A stretch of DNA of 64,000 bases from Durusdinium trenchii (lineage: Eukaryota; Sar; Dinophyceae; Suessiales; Symbiodiniaceae): contig CAXAMN010003636.1 in the NCBI GenBank assembly GCA_963970005.1, positions 161,392-225,391 of the forward strand, written 5' to 3'. The notes beneath the pieces are model-generated. The model saw nothing but the letters and a program-made list of their open reading frames with translations. It made no database searches and was not told the DNA's origin. This document shows positions 9,572-22,800 of this stretch, piece after piece. Made by a program: the position numbers and the translations under genes. Each line of letters starts with the position of its first letter. Within the stretch, counting starts at the first letter, position 1.

Positions 9572-12500
9572 TACCTCTAGAGGATTTCTTTGGAGGGTGT
9601 CGAGGACACATGCGATCAGTAACTGTCAGGCGTTGCACCAATGCACTCAAGCTCTTGACAGCAGCTGAGTCTTTGACCGCTCTGATTGACTTGACGGCCG
9701 GGCTTGTTATGGACCACAAACACAAGTGTGATCGGCTTGTGACTATTCGCTTCCCCTGTCTTTGAAACTGGAAGAGAAAGGAATTTACAAATGTGAGTTT
9801 CGTACCAGCTGTTTCGAGAGTCGAAACAATTCAGCAGCCCTCTTTCTTGAACCAGTCTGGAAACTCATAATTTGTAGATTGAATTGATTGAAGTGATTGA
9901 ATATTCATCATCAGCAAGATCTGTCAAAATCAAACCCTTTGTGGGTTTGGGATTTCAGCACACTGAGGGCAACTGTCATGTCGGCTTCTCCTCAGGACTT
10001 GCCTCTGGAGGCTTCGCCTGCCCACATTCCTCAGCATCCGTGAAGGCTTTGCTTCATGACGTCCACAGCCATAAATGATTGGCTTCGGAAGCGATTGGAA
10101 CGTCCAGCATATCGATCCTCAAAATACGTTGAAGCTTCATGCACGGAGTCAAACATCCAGGAACTATCTTTTCTTGTCAATTACACACTGCCAAATAAAT
10201 GCCAACTGAGCAAACAAGAGAAGCATAATGCAACCATCCAACTCGAATGTGAATCCTGCCCAAATACCGCATTCAAAATCATGACGGCATACAAAAGCTT
10301 TCATATGGATCTGGTGGATGTCTCTAATTCTCATCGCCTGAGTCTTCATAATCACTAGCTACCTGTCTGCCACTGAGTGATTCTAGCTTTCGATCGATTC
10401 GATATGCTCATGGCTGATGATTCATAATGATTCATGATCTCGCATGTTCCCTCCAGATCATTACATTTCTGGTTCCAGCCAGGGCACGTGCTTGTGGTTC
10501 ACCCAATGCTTTCGTTGGCACTCGCGTGTGCAATACCTGCTCGAGTGAACAACACATGTTTCGCTTCAGGTTTTGACCCACGGCCCTCTACACAAAGACG
10601 TTGTTCCAGCAAAGTGTGTGTGCTAAATCACTAGTGGAAACTCTGAGTTTGGCTAGTTGGAGGCCATCGCTAGTAGGTTGGAAGCCATCGCTAGGCTGGA
10701 AAAGAACCGTGTGGAAACTCTGAGTTTGTTGCTCCTGCTAGATTCGACATCTTGCCACGGTGCCAGAATGATCGGCAGCCGCTGCATTGCTTGGAAGCTG
10801 GCGACAAGCACATCACGCAGGGTGTGCCCGCCATCGCGTGATTGGCCAATCGCAGCGGTGGTGTTGCTTTTTCTTACGTTTTGCTCATCCCATCGATCTC
10901 TGTTAGGTTGGTGGATGTAGCTGTTCTGACCAGTCTGCACGCATCGCGGACATGAGACATGTGGACGGCAATGAGCAAGACATTCGTTAAAAATCAGCTC
11001 AGCTCCGCTCTTCTGGAGTCTCTATCTATGCCCTCCTTGAGTCACTGATGGACCCAGATCGCCGGAGTGGATCGCATGTCGTGCCCGGTGCCGTTCCAGC
11101 GCTCCCCACCGGTCTGTGGGTAGCCCCTAAGTCCCTTGTCGTTCCGGAAGTTCGCCACCGACCGCTTCAACTCCCTCCACCGAGCCCCACCGGTTGCCCT
11201 TCACGGTTGGGCCAACCCGAACACCAAAAGGACCAACCCGAGTGGCCGAGGAAAAGCAGCAACACTCAAAGATTCTGACCCACTTCAGCGAAACACCACA
11301 TGACCACATCACGCCATGGGACTGCCAGCGACTGCCAATCAGTTGGTCAATGGGGCGGAATATATGGCAGTTGCATGGAGTGGCATGACCACATCACCCG
11401 GTGACATGGGGTGACCTGACATGAAATCACTCGACAAAAGCTTGAGCTGACGGAGCACACGACACACATGACTGGACCTGCATCATGGGGATGTCTCAAG
11501 GGCGTGTGTCCTTTAAACATATTTGCACATGTTGGCTACTACTACTCAACACAAGTGTTGAGGATTGTAAACAAGAAAACAACACCACGTAGCATAGGAG
11601 ATACCCATGTAAGACAATCCAAATGGAACCAACATATATATCAAAAGATATTGCTTCCCACATTGATCGCTGAAGGCGTCCCTTTTGGTAAATGCAACCA
11701 CTACGGTCTTGGCACGAAAGATAACACATATCCTGAGTAGTATAAGAGTCAACCACCCACCCATATGATATCCACCCCACACCCAAAACAGTTCTCATCA
11801 CTGCCTGGGATCTCTTTTCCCCACGGCGCTAAATCACCTCCTACCCAGGCGCGCCGGGCGCGCGCCAGGCAAACAACCGCGCGGTGGTTTCCCGTGTGGA
11901 AAACCTGCTGGCCGCAGCCAGAAGGAGTTTTCAGTATATTGGGAGTGATTCAAAAGGCCTCACATGGCGGCTTAAGTGGTCACTTTTGCATCTGAGCTTC
12001 TTTGGATGAAGTTCAAATGCACATAAAGCTGAGGACGACAGAACACGTGTGAGGATCTTCTAGATCTCTCCCACTCTTCCTTCCCACGAGGTCAAGGAGG
12101 TCCTGACCACCTTTAGTTCATACAATTTAACGAATGTAATGAACTCATGCAACATATATTATGAGCACAAAAGAGTTCTTCTGTTCACTGGCCTTTTGCT
12201 CACTCTGATCATCTCTGATCCTTTGTCCTTCTTTTGCAGGTTCTCCTCGCGGTCCACCTCCAGACCACAGTCTGGACCACTTTTCGCCCGTGGAGGCGAG
12301 CGGAGCTGAGTTCAACGGAGCTGGCCCTTTCGACTGATGCGATGCGGAAGAAGGAACTCCCATTTTGGTCGCTGCGACCGCGACCTTGCCATGGTGATGT
12401 TGGTGATGTGGTTGGGCGACAGACTTGGATTCCAACTCAGTGTAGAAACGATGGACTGTCTGTTCCTGAAAGATGGGCATTCGTTGACGGAAACACATAT

Positions 12501-14289
12501 GTTTAAATGTATCTACCACTCGCAATTCTTGCCTGGACACGGACCTTCTCCGCTCCCTCCCCACCAGGGTCCCCGGTGTTCGGAGCTCACGGTCCCCGCA
12601 TCGGTCACCTGCGCGAGCCACCGAAGGGCCAAGAGAAACCAAGCTGCAGAAGCGACGTTCGTGCTGTGTCCTTGCTGCAAGAAAAAGGTCATGGCCTCCT
12701 ACCGGGTTCGTAGCTTCTTAGCTACTGTTGATGCGTGACTGTAAGCAATTCTAAGGAAGGATCCAAAAGTAGGACTAGGACCAGGACCTATATACTATCA
12801 TTTGGGCCATTCTAGGACTGCATAGTTCCGCTAGCCACCGCTAGTCTCAACATCTTGACCCCAAGCTGAGACTCCATCATGGGCAATTCTCACAAACATG
12901 GGAAACCCCTAAGGTGGCAAACCCCAAAAACACCTTTGGAGCGTCCCATCTCACCACGTTGTCCCATCTCGATCTGCCTTAAGCTTCCGTCTTCTGTCCT
13001 GAGACCGCAGCAACATGCGGACCAGGTCGATGGACATGAACTCGCTTGGTGTGTCTGCTTCCGGGAAGTGTTGTTTGTTCCATGTTATTTTCAAAAAAAT
13101 CACCACATCGCTCCGTATTGTGAGGAAACGGGTTTTGTGTGTATGCAACCCCACATCGCTCCCAATTATTGGATGTGTTTTTGTTCCACTTTGGCACGGC
13201 CGTGGTGGCTGGTGGCGGTTCGGACCCGAACGCGGTGGTTCCTCGGGTGTCCCCGTGGCGTGGCAGCCGGACCGAGTGACCGAGTCGCGTAAAGATCCGG
13301 GTCCGCTGAGGATGGAGGCCATGGCTATTAGGTTCTCAGTTGAGGTGGAGGGCCACCTGGTCCACAGGTCCACTGGTTGAGGTCCAGTTTGCACTTGCTA
13401 TTGAACATGCGATGCCGTGCCTCGGCATGATGAAAAGGGTTCCGTCTCCACACTTCGCTAGTAGGTTGGAGGCCATCGCCAGGGTTTCTGTCTCCACGCT
13501 TCGCTTTGTTTTTCAAATGCCAGATTTAGGGTTCGATGCTCGACTTCGAGCAGTCAGTTCACATGAGATGCACCCAAGGACTTGCATCCCCGTCAGAACA
13601 TCATCACTTCCGGACTGAACTTAGTTTGACCCTCCTGACTGACTGACTGACCGACCTGTTTTGCCAGGTAGGGCCTCAAACCGACATCGTGAGGCGGACC
13701 ATCATGGAGCTGACCATCGTTTTGGTGCGCACCATCGCCCGCCGAACCTGAGGCCTCCAGCGTTTTCCAGGAGGAAAGCACTCATGAGGGTTCGCCTGGC
13801 GAAAAGGAACCACCCAGACGCTCCAAACAGCTCTTGGTCCCTCAAAACCCTAGGGATTTAAGGGTCCGGACCCCTAATTACTTAGGAGGGTCCGGCCCCT
13901 ACTTAGGAGGGTCCATGAGCGTCTGGGCAAACGCAAACAAAGGAACAACCGCTTGCCCAAGTTCAAACATATCAACTGACTGGAAAAATGTGTACAGCAC
14001 TCAAAGAGTTGGGTACCCTGTGTGACCTTCAGTAAGTTTAGTACTAAGTAATAACAAGAATTCTAGGGGCTCCTGGCATCGCTACTAGGAACAAGAACGC
14101 TACGAACGGAGCTCCTGGCCTTACTACTAGGAACAAGAACGCTACGAACGTAACAAGAAGCTACAATCCAGCTACTTGGAACCACTGAGACACCCGTGCC
14201 AGCGACAGGTGGCTCAACATGGCTCAACTGCGTAAACCGCCCACCAGGGTCGCATTGGTCGGTCTGTTTGATGAACCAAACATGCAGTC
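9572..14289. other. Repeat-containing spacer; no gene assigned
   Basis: Contains single copies of the 21-bp repeat (about 10,655-10,700 and 13,305-13,490) and a short CTACTAG-type cluster at 14,064-14,163. Some GC-rich stretches (about 11,060-11,240 and 12,240-12,660) could be exons, because two minus frames read as plausible protein there, but I cannot choose between frames. Confidence 0.4.
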
Positions 14290-14435
14290 TCAACAGACTT
14301 CGTCCCACCCAATACCTTTTTCAGAAGCTGCGAAGGATTCCGCAGGGCTTCCACCAACTTTGGCTTGCAACATCTCTGAAAGTCCGCCCAGCGAGCTGCG
14401 CCCCCCAGCCTTTGCTGGCGCCTCACCAAAAACCT
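14290..14435 (-). CDS. Possible isolated exon, function unknown
   Basis: A minus-strand open stretch with balanced composition (includes SLGGLSEMLQAKVGG), lying about 200 bp downstream of the GMP reductase stop codon. It may be part of the next gene, or chance coding potential in a 3' flank. Confidence 0.25.
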
Positions 14436-14651
14436 TGGAAACTGGGAGTTGGTGGTTTCGGGCCGCTTCCGGGGATTGTGGCGGACAACAAAAACGAATG
14501 AGAAACACCTGTGTCATAGATCAGTTCTACCGGAATCCTCTATAAGACTATAGATCGAGATGTTCCAACAACGATCATAATTATGATGAGAACCTGTCAA
14601 ATCCATTAACAAAAATGCAACAGTTCACATTATAAGTTTATGTCTCTTCTT

Positions 14652-16870
14652 TCAACAAGTTGCATTGTTCAACTGCTGGCTGCAGCGGATGAAGGTCGTC
14701 CTCTTCGGCAGCTCCCGCAACGTGGAGGCGCCCACGTACCTCACCAGACAGATGCGACAAGGACCTTACCGGGGTACCCAACTGGGATAGTCTAGTTCAG
14801 GTCCTTCAACCTCTGTTGGTAGGTCTTAATAGGTGTCGAACTCCGTCGCGCGCTCAGATCCCTCCCTCCCCCGGGCTCACGTGCATGCCGAGCGTACACC
14901 TCCCTGCAGGTCCCGGATGGTCTCATCGATGGGACCACGGTAGGGCACCTGACCGATCTGATCGACCGCACGACCGGATCATCGTGGGGTTCGAGTTGGA
15001 TCGTCGATCCACGGGCGGCGGCGTGTCCCGGTTTTGAGATGAAGTAGCAGAGGTGGTTGGAGGTGTTCGAGCCACATGCTTGTGCTGGGATGGAACTCTG
15101 ATTGCTATTATACAAAACAATTCAAAACACTACGGCCTACGGAGTGCAGTCTAATCAATTCAAATGTCTTGCAACAAACTGGATAACGCTACACTCTTCA
15201 AATCCAAATCTCACACCTGAACTGATCTCAGATGCATCAGTGGAATCATGTTGAATCCCATCTCTGGTCAATCAGTTTCCGTCGTCCTTTACCCTGGCCA
15301 TCAAATCCAGCTTGCTACAAGCCACTGAAATCCACCAGTCCACTCCACGCTCCACACGCGTGTGAGCTATGGTAAGCTCATTTCGGGTGCAAACAGGTGA
15401 GCATAAGGGCAGCATCGATCAGCTCTGGTTATTTAACAACACTTAGCACATGCTCTGTGAACAGGTCCGCTTCTGCCAGACCCCTATTATCGATAGAGAA
15501 CGAACATGAACGAGTCATGTTGAAAACCCGTTCCATCAGATTCCCCTCTTCTTCCTGAGAATCAGAGTTTGGGGGGCCAGCACCGTCTGTCCTCCCCGTC
15601 TCACCGGACGTCCCGCCTTCACCGTCTTGCCCTCGGACGACCGGTACTCTGCCACACCACCCGCATGCTTCTGGCGGCGTGTCGGCGGGCGAAGGATCAA
15701 ATGTTCATCAATGTTCAGGATGCGAAAAACTTCTATCATGTCCAGTTTGCACTTGCCTAGGTTATTGAACACGCGATGCCCAGTAGCGATGCCAGGAGCC
15801 CCTAGTAGCGTCCTTGCTCCTATAGTAGTAAGGCCGGAGCCCCGCCTAGTAGCTTCTTGTTACTAGTAGTAAGAATGCTCCTAGCGATGCCAGGAGCCCC
15901 TAGTAATATGTTCAAAGACGTTTGAAGACCTCCTGTGAAGCTGTTGTCTTCGGAATTGTGAAGGAAGACTTCATTCAATCCCAACTTCAATGTTCAAAGT
16001 TTTTGTGAAGACTTTTGAAGTTGGTGAGCATAGGTGCCTGCCCAGGTGACGGACGCCTTCGTAGAACATGGGGATAGTAAGAAGTTCTCAAGAGAAACAG
16101 GCCGAAGCTGTCTTCTGGGCTAAGAACCGCAAGAACCCAATAACACATCTGGAGAAGTCTGGAGAAGCTAACTTGTCCGTTTTTGTGGTTGTTTTTCATA
16201 AAGGGGTCTCCTCATACACCAATGGCTGTTGCTTACAAGATATTACAAGTATACAGAGTCTGAGTCTGCCATGGCGATCAAAAGTGGAGGAGTTTGCAGA
16301 TTCTTCTGTTCAGCTCCAACATGCTTGCAGATTCCAAACCATCACTCCGCGAAGGGCACAGAACCCTGTGACAACGGAGACAAGAAGCCTGTGCTTCTGA
16401 CCGAGACACGAAGAAACCTTACAGATTCCCAGATTGATAGCAACCCAGTTAACAAAAGAGACTCTTCAGCACATCCCTGATCCTTGGCATCCACAACGTT
16501 TGATTGAATTAATGGTCCAACACCACTCCCTCAGCGCCTTCATGGCAGTGTCGCTGGACATCCCGTAGAAGACCTCGCAGCGAGCCGTGGCGGGACTCTA
16601 ACTCAGTCAGGCTGACCACACGGTAGCTGCCCGGTGTACGTTCCCGCATGGTCAGGCATGGTCGAATCGCACCAAGCGCTACCCCTCTGTTCAGCCGAAT
16701 CGGTCCGTTCGGTTCAATTCGGAGCCAAGAAGAACTGGTCGCTCGGCGACTTCGGCGCGTTGCGTAAGAGGCGAAGGGTTCCAAAACCATGCAACGTCTT
16801 GGGCTGAAGGCGCGATGGTCACGAGCGACCAGCTCCGCGCCTTAAAGAAGTGGCCATTCTCCTCGATGGT
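14652..16870 (-). CDS. GMPR: GMP reductase C-terminal exons and stop
   Basis: Exon 16870-16841 encodes [10 protein letters not shown]. Exon 16573-16538 encodes [12 protein letters not shown]. Exon 15670-15617 encodes [18 protein letters not shown]. Exon 14948-14881 encodes [20 protein letters not shown] plus AC. Exon 14739-14652 encodes [18 protein letters not shown] and a short tail ending in TGA at 14652-14654. The donor after 14881 is a canonical GT; the other three are AAG|GC. The order and content match the C-terminal half of known GMP reductases without gaps. Confidence 0.94.
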
Positions 16871-19800
16871 CTGCAAACAGCGAGGAAGATCCGGTGACTG
16901 CTGGGTAGACAAACGTTGGATCTGTTGTTCATCAATCCAAGGTTCATTGTGCTGATCTGGATTCGGTTGTTTAACAGCCGCATGTTCAAAGGGGTATGCC
17001 TGCAAGGCACGGCCAAATCTCTCAACAACCAAGACATGCGTTGATAAGTCAATGATGGTCAATTGTTCGGCCTTTTTTTCACTTCATGGCTCTTCCACAA
17101 ACGTCCAGCAGCGCTGGCAATCCCGAGGCCCGGCAGAGACTCTGCGCCACCGGCCCCTGCCAGGAGGGCCGTCGCGTGAGCACCGCACAAGGCCGTGGCC
17201 CCGGGTCCAGCGGGGCCAATGGAGCGGTGACACCCGGCGAGATTGGCAGAGTGCTCACGACCTGCGGGCAGCTCTTGTCATGAACGAAGGAGGGGATGGA
17301 TTGGAGAAGGAAAAGATTGAATGCGAGAAAATCCATCAGTTCGGGGCAAATCAAATTGTTTTCGCAACAAACCAAGAAGGGCTAGTTACATCAAAACATA
17401 TCCGTTTCGTACTCTGCTTCATGTGAAAAAATTACTTATATACAGTATTTTTCCCGAGTCTGGAAGATGCGCCCAGGCTCACAGACCCTCCAGGAATTGC
17501 AGTCTTGCCTGCCGCACCAGCTCTGCTGCGTCCTCCTCGCTGATGGCGCCCGCCACCAGGGCCTGAGAGGAGGCGCCATCCACGCTTCGCCACAAGGCTT
17601 GAGACTCCTGGCAGCGGAGGTGGGCAAAGACCATTCCATCCAAAGCACTGTTGGCTCTTTTGGGCGGTGCTAAGTGAAGCACAAAGGTAAGATGCAGCCC
17701 TGCGAGTTAGCGCAACTCACACACTCACAGCAAGATGGTAGGTGTCTCAGGCCTTACTCTCATCTATCTGAACAGCAGTGCTATACTATAACACTGGGTT
17801 TCAGTCGAAGTTCCAAGACACACAGGCCAGCTGGATAAGGCATCTTGGATGAACTTACCGAATCACCCTGTGGGACAACAAAGACCACGAGATGGATATA
17901 GGAAATCCCTGAATCCCAACCCTATAGTACTGTCAAGGGCAGGTGAGGAAAAAGAAACGGGAGGCACCCAATCTTGAGCCAAAGTGGTATCAAGATTGGT
18001 GTTATAACACTTTATGTTTCGAATCTCAATGTGTCCCCTCCCAACCAACCATTCACAATGAGCATCAATGCTCGATAAGTATAATAACACATATTAAGAA
18101 ATAACACCATGCAAATGAAATAACACAACATATTCCAAGGCAACCAATTGAAGTTGATTAATGGGGAATCCTTCACATTCTCACGTGTTGGACTCTGGAC
18201 TTGCCCTCTTAGCTAGCCCCCCAGCTCCTGCTGAACATCTTCAATCCTCAGCTGCTTCAAAAAGGACTTCAGTTCCGCCTCGGCGCGCCTGGCCGCGGCG
18301 CCTTTGGCGGCGCCCTTCGTCAGCTCCGCCAGCGCCATGCGGCGCACCACCTCCAGCTGCTCCGCCGCGGGCCCGGTGTGCCGTCCGATGGCCAGCGCCG
18401 CGTCGGTGGCGAAGCGCGGCAGGTTGTCGGAGAAGGCCTGGAAGGAGAAGCGGACACCTGCCTCGCTGGGAGAGGTGGTGAAGAAGGCACATTCCCAACG
18501 ACATCCAGCCAAGGCAGCGGAATAGAAAGGGCTTTCGAGTGCCAATTGTAAGGATTTCAACCACATCCGTCCAGCTGCGCGAGATCTGGGAGATGCATCC
18601 AGGATATTTTGCGCTGGTAGCCAGAGGGTCAAGGTCACCACCGGTTCATCGCCCAGCGGTTCAACGCGCTCGTTGAACTGTCCAGACACGTAAACACAGC
18701 CGGGAACCACCCACAAAGCTTCTGGGATGGCAGAAGCTCCAGCGTTCGGAACTAAACGAGCTCGACAAGCTTCCGACCAGAGAACGCCATTGAAGCCCGT
18801 TTTGCTTTTGATGGACTCCTTGGCAAGACATCGAGAATCGGAGGAGAGCATACATGAATCAAATCACTAATTGATCCCAAATCTTATCATCATTTTTACA
18901 CACATACCACACATACATACAACTGTTCATTCTGCAAGTTTGTGGCTCTGGTATCTTCGGATCCGGCTTTGCCTTTGGCTTGTTGATCCTATCCGCTCTG
19001 GACAAGTAGACGTTCAGGGGCGGCGCGCACCACCATGACGCCGGCCCACTCGTGAGCCACTCCGCGGCCTCCGTGCGTCGGAAGGACAGCTCACCGAAGG
19101 GCAGCTGCAGGTTCTCGTCCCGGCGGCGCCGGAGCTCCCAAAGGCCCAGGCGTGCAGACGTCGCGCTCGTCGCGAGCGTCAAGCGTGCCCGGCGGGGCGT
19201 TAGGGAGGGGAAGACCTTGCCCAAGGCCTCGGTGGCTTAGAACACATGGAATGCCGCTAGTGGGAGCAAGGACGCTACTAGGGGCTCCTGGCCTTGCTAC
19301 TAGGAGCAAGGACGCTACTAGGGGCTCCTGGCCTTGCTACTAGGAGCAAGAACGCTACTATAGGCTCCTGGCCTTCCTACTAGGAGCAAGAACGCTGCTA
19401 GAGGCTCCTGGCCTTGCTACTAGGAGCAAGAACGCTACTATAGGCTCCTGGCCTTGCTACTAGGAGCAAGGACGCTGCTAGAGGGTCCTGGCCTTACTAC
19501 TAGGAGCAAGAACGCTACTAGAGGCTCCTGGCCTTGCTACTAGGAGCAAGGACGCTGCTAGAGGCTCCTGGCCTTACTACTAGGAGCAAGAACGCTACTA
19601 GAGGCTCCTGGCNNNNNNNNNNNNNNNNNNNNNNNNNNNNNNNNNNNNNNNNNNNNNNNNNNNNNNNNNNNNNNNNNNNNNNNNNNNNNNNNNNNNNNNN
19701 NNNNNNNNNNNNNNNNNNNNNNNNNNNNNNNNNNNNNNNNNNNNNNNNNNNNNNNNNNNNNNNNNNNNNNNNNNNNNNNNNNNNNNNNNNNNNNNNNNNN

Positions 19801-22800
19801 NNNNNNNNNNNNNNNNNNNNNNNNNNNNNNNNNNNNNNNNNNNNNNNNNNNNNNNNNNNNNNNNNNNNNNNNNNNNNNNNNNNNNNNNNNNNNNNNNNNN
19901 NNNNNNNNNNNNNNNNNNNNNNNNNNNNNNNNNNNNNNNNNNNNNNNNNNNNNNNNNNNNNNNNNNNNNNNNNNNNNNNNNNNNNNNNNNNNNNNNNNNN
20001 NNNNNNNNNNNNNNNNNNNNNNNNNNNNNNNNNNNNNNNNNNNNNNNNNNNNNNNNNNNNNNNNNNNNNNNNNNNNNNNNNNNNNNNNNNNNNNNNNNNN
20101 NNNNNNNNNNNNNNNNNNNNNNNNNNNNNNNNNNNNNNNNNNNNNNNNNNNNNNNNNNNNNNNNNNNNNNNNNNNNNNNNNNNNNNNNNNNNNNNNNNNN
20201 NNNNNNNNNNNNNNNNNNNNNNNNNNNNNNNNNNNNNNNNNNNNNNNNNNNNNNNNNNNNNNNNNNNNNNNNNNNNNNNNNNNNNNNNNNNNNNNNNNNN
20301 NNNNNNNNNNNNNNNNNNNNNNNNNNNNNNNNNNNNNNNNNNNNNNNNNNNNNNNNNNNNNNNNNNNNNNNNNNNNNNNNGAGCAAGGACGCTGCTAGAG
20401 GCTCCTGGCCTTACTACTAGGAGCAAGAACGCTAACGCTACTAGAGGCTCCTGGCCTTACTACTAGGAGCAAGAACGCTACTAGAGGCTCCTGGCCTTGC
20501 TACTAGGAGCAAGAAGCTAGTAGGAGCAAAGGGCCTCGGTGGCTTCCTCTTGGGCGGCGGAGCTGGTGAAGCGCGCCGCACGGCCCACCACTGCAAGACC
20601 AGCCTCTTCTCGAGCCACTAGGCGGCGAACCTGCAAGACATAGGCCTTGGAAACGACCGAGGCCATCGTCCGAGGTATCCGAGGTGCGTAGGCCGATTTG
20701 AACTATTTGCAGCTTGGGGTAGTCATTGGAGACCTAAGAAAGCCTCTAAGACTCACGTATACAGACTCTGACGGTGCGATCCTCTCGCTCTTTCGTCTCT
20801 CAGTCCAGGACCTTGGAACTCTTGCTCTGTCGCATGTCATTGGCCAACTCGCTGGCCAAGGGCGGCCGCGGCGGAAAGCGCCACGCGATATCCGCCAACG
20901 TCGACACCTCATCCACGGCTTGCCGCCATAGGTCCCGTCGTGGACCACCCAGAGCATCTCGCACATAGCGCTGGGCTAAGGCGGCTAAGACACCGAAGAC
21001 GCAGGCTGCCACACGACGCCAGTTGGTCAACCTCACCAGATCCATGCAGTTGTTTGTGAAACATGTGTGGTTCTTAACCCAAATGGTAAGTAGTAAGTAA
21101 TTACTTGTCTTCCATAACTTGGCCTTCAGCTTCCTCGGGCATTCAGGAGTCCCCTCCAAGACATTTCAAGAAGTGGCAACATACCCGCAGACCCACAAGC
21201 TGTATCTGAGACTCTGTATGACAGCACTGGCACAACATGAGAAGAGAACATGTTCGAACTCTCGAAGGGAATAGGAAGCCCAGCTCCGGGAGAAAACGCC
21301 AAGGAGTGACGGTCAGCGGTCAGCGCTTGCCGATGTTTCGCCCTTTTTTTGGCCGGTCCGGGGGGTGAAGAGGATGAAAGACCTTCACAGTTCGTTTGAA
21401 AGAGTTCATCAAAATTGATGGTGGTTCATTTGGTAATCAAAGTCGTCACCCGACTCCTTCATTTTATCTTCCTAGATGACGCTACCACTTAGATCTAGCT
21501 GTGGAGTTGCTGGCTTTCCAGTTGCTTCTATCCTTCATTCACCTCTTCTGGTTTTCAAGCAACCCAAAGTTTCTGTTGAAACAAACCTTCAGCGTCACAC
21601 ACACACACACTGTCACCAGGGACCCTGAAGAGGATAGCTTGATCTTCAGCTCCCAGATCGCGAAACCCTCAGTGCAGAATGGGCTTTGAGCCGTGATCTT
21701 GGGCCCCAAGTTCTCTGGAAGCCATCCATGTCGCTGAAGCCAAGCTGACCTCACATGATGCCATGGTGGTTTGCGAAATCAACTTCACTGGTTGGCAGGT
21801 ATAGACAAGAGAAACTATTCTGTGCTGTACGGGCTACATGTCTACGATCTTAAAGAGTACAAATCTCTGGCATGTTCTTGATCTTCAGCCATTATCCTGT
21901 AAACGTCGGGAAAGATCCGCTCGTCTCAGGCAAACCAAGATGTTTAACTCTCGGTTTTGTTTCTTCTATCAAGCACTAATGACAAGACGACTTATCGAGC
22001 CGTACATGTGCAGCATGTGCCCAGCCATCATCACAAATCCGGGACACAAAGATCCGGGCCCCTGATGCGCCACCAAGTGCGACAACACCACCAGTGGCTT
22101 CGATGCTCGGAAGCTGGTCACGTCCAGCGCGTCGGCTGAATTCGCCTCGAAGGGGATGCTCCAGGTGAAACTGATGGCGGGATCATCCTTGGTGTCGACG
22201 ACCTCGGAGATGAGGTCGAACCCTTACCCTAGAAGTCGTGGCCCACAATTTCAAGCCTGAATACCCGAACCACCTTTGTTTTACTAACAATTTTCACTTC
22301 ACTACAAAAGATCAACCATTTTAAACATGGTCTTGGACTTCCAGTGCTTCTGGTGCAGACGTATGCTCCTTTTCTGTTGCTTCTCTGGCAAAATCCGGCA
22401 CATGGCTCATACAATGGGTCGATGGATATCGATGGGCTGATGGCAGAGGTGGTACCACAATCAGCAATGACTGGAGTGAGATTGTGGATCAGGTGTACCG
22501 AACCATCTCTCCAAGCTGCAAAGCACGGTGCCACCGTCTCCGCCGCAGGCAGCGGATCGGCCCGGCTGCGCGCCGTCCGCGGCTCCGCCGCGCGCGGCGC
22601 ACGGGCGGCGAGGCCCGCGAAGGCGTCGGCGACGACGGGGCGCAGCTGCACGATGGGCACCGGCGCGACGATGGCCTCGTCCGTCGATGGGCGATGGTCG
22701 ACGATGGAGCGGAGGTGTCGAGTGCACCGTGGAGCGGTTGGGGGTTGGGGGTTTGAGCCTAAGCATGCCGAGGGCCACGCCTGGGAATCCTTTCGGCATC

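Noticed and set aside
12351-12372. CCATTTTGG, part of the spliced-leader core
   Set aside because: Only nine bases match and the flanks disagree; expected by chance in 64 kb.
19518-20466. Long ORFs on both strands
   Set aside because: They run through the 768-base N gap and the 40-bp repeat.
22015-22050. MMAGH on the minus strand as a GMP reductase GMLAGH exon
   Set aside because: The true exon is at 30,912-30,949, where phase and flanking residues fit; this one is read-through after the M16 GPGSL exon.
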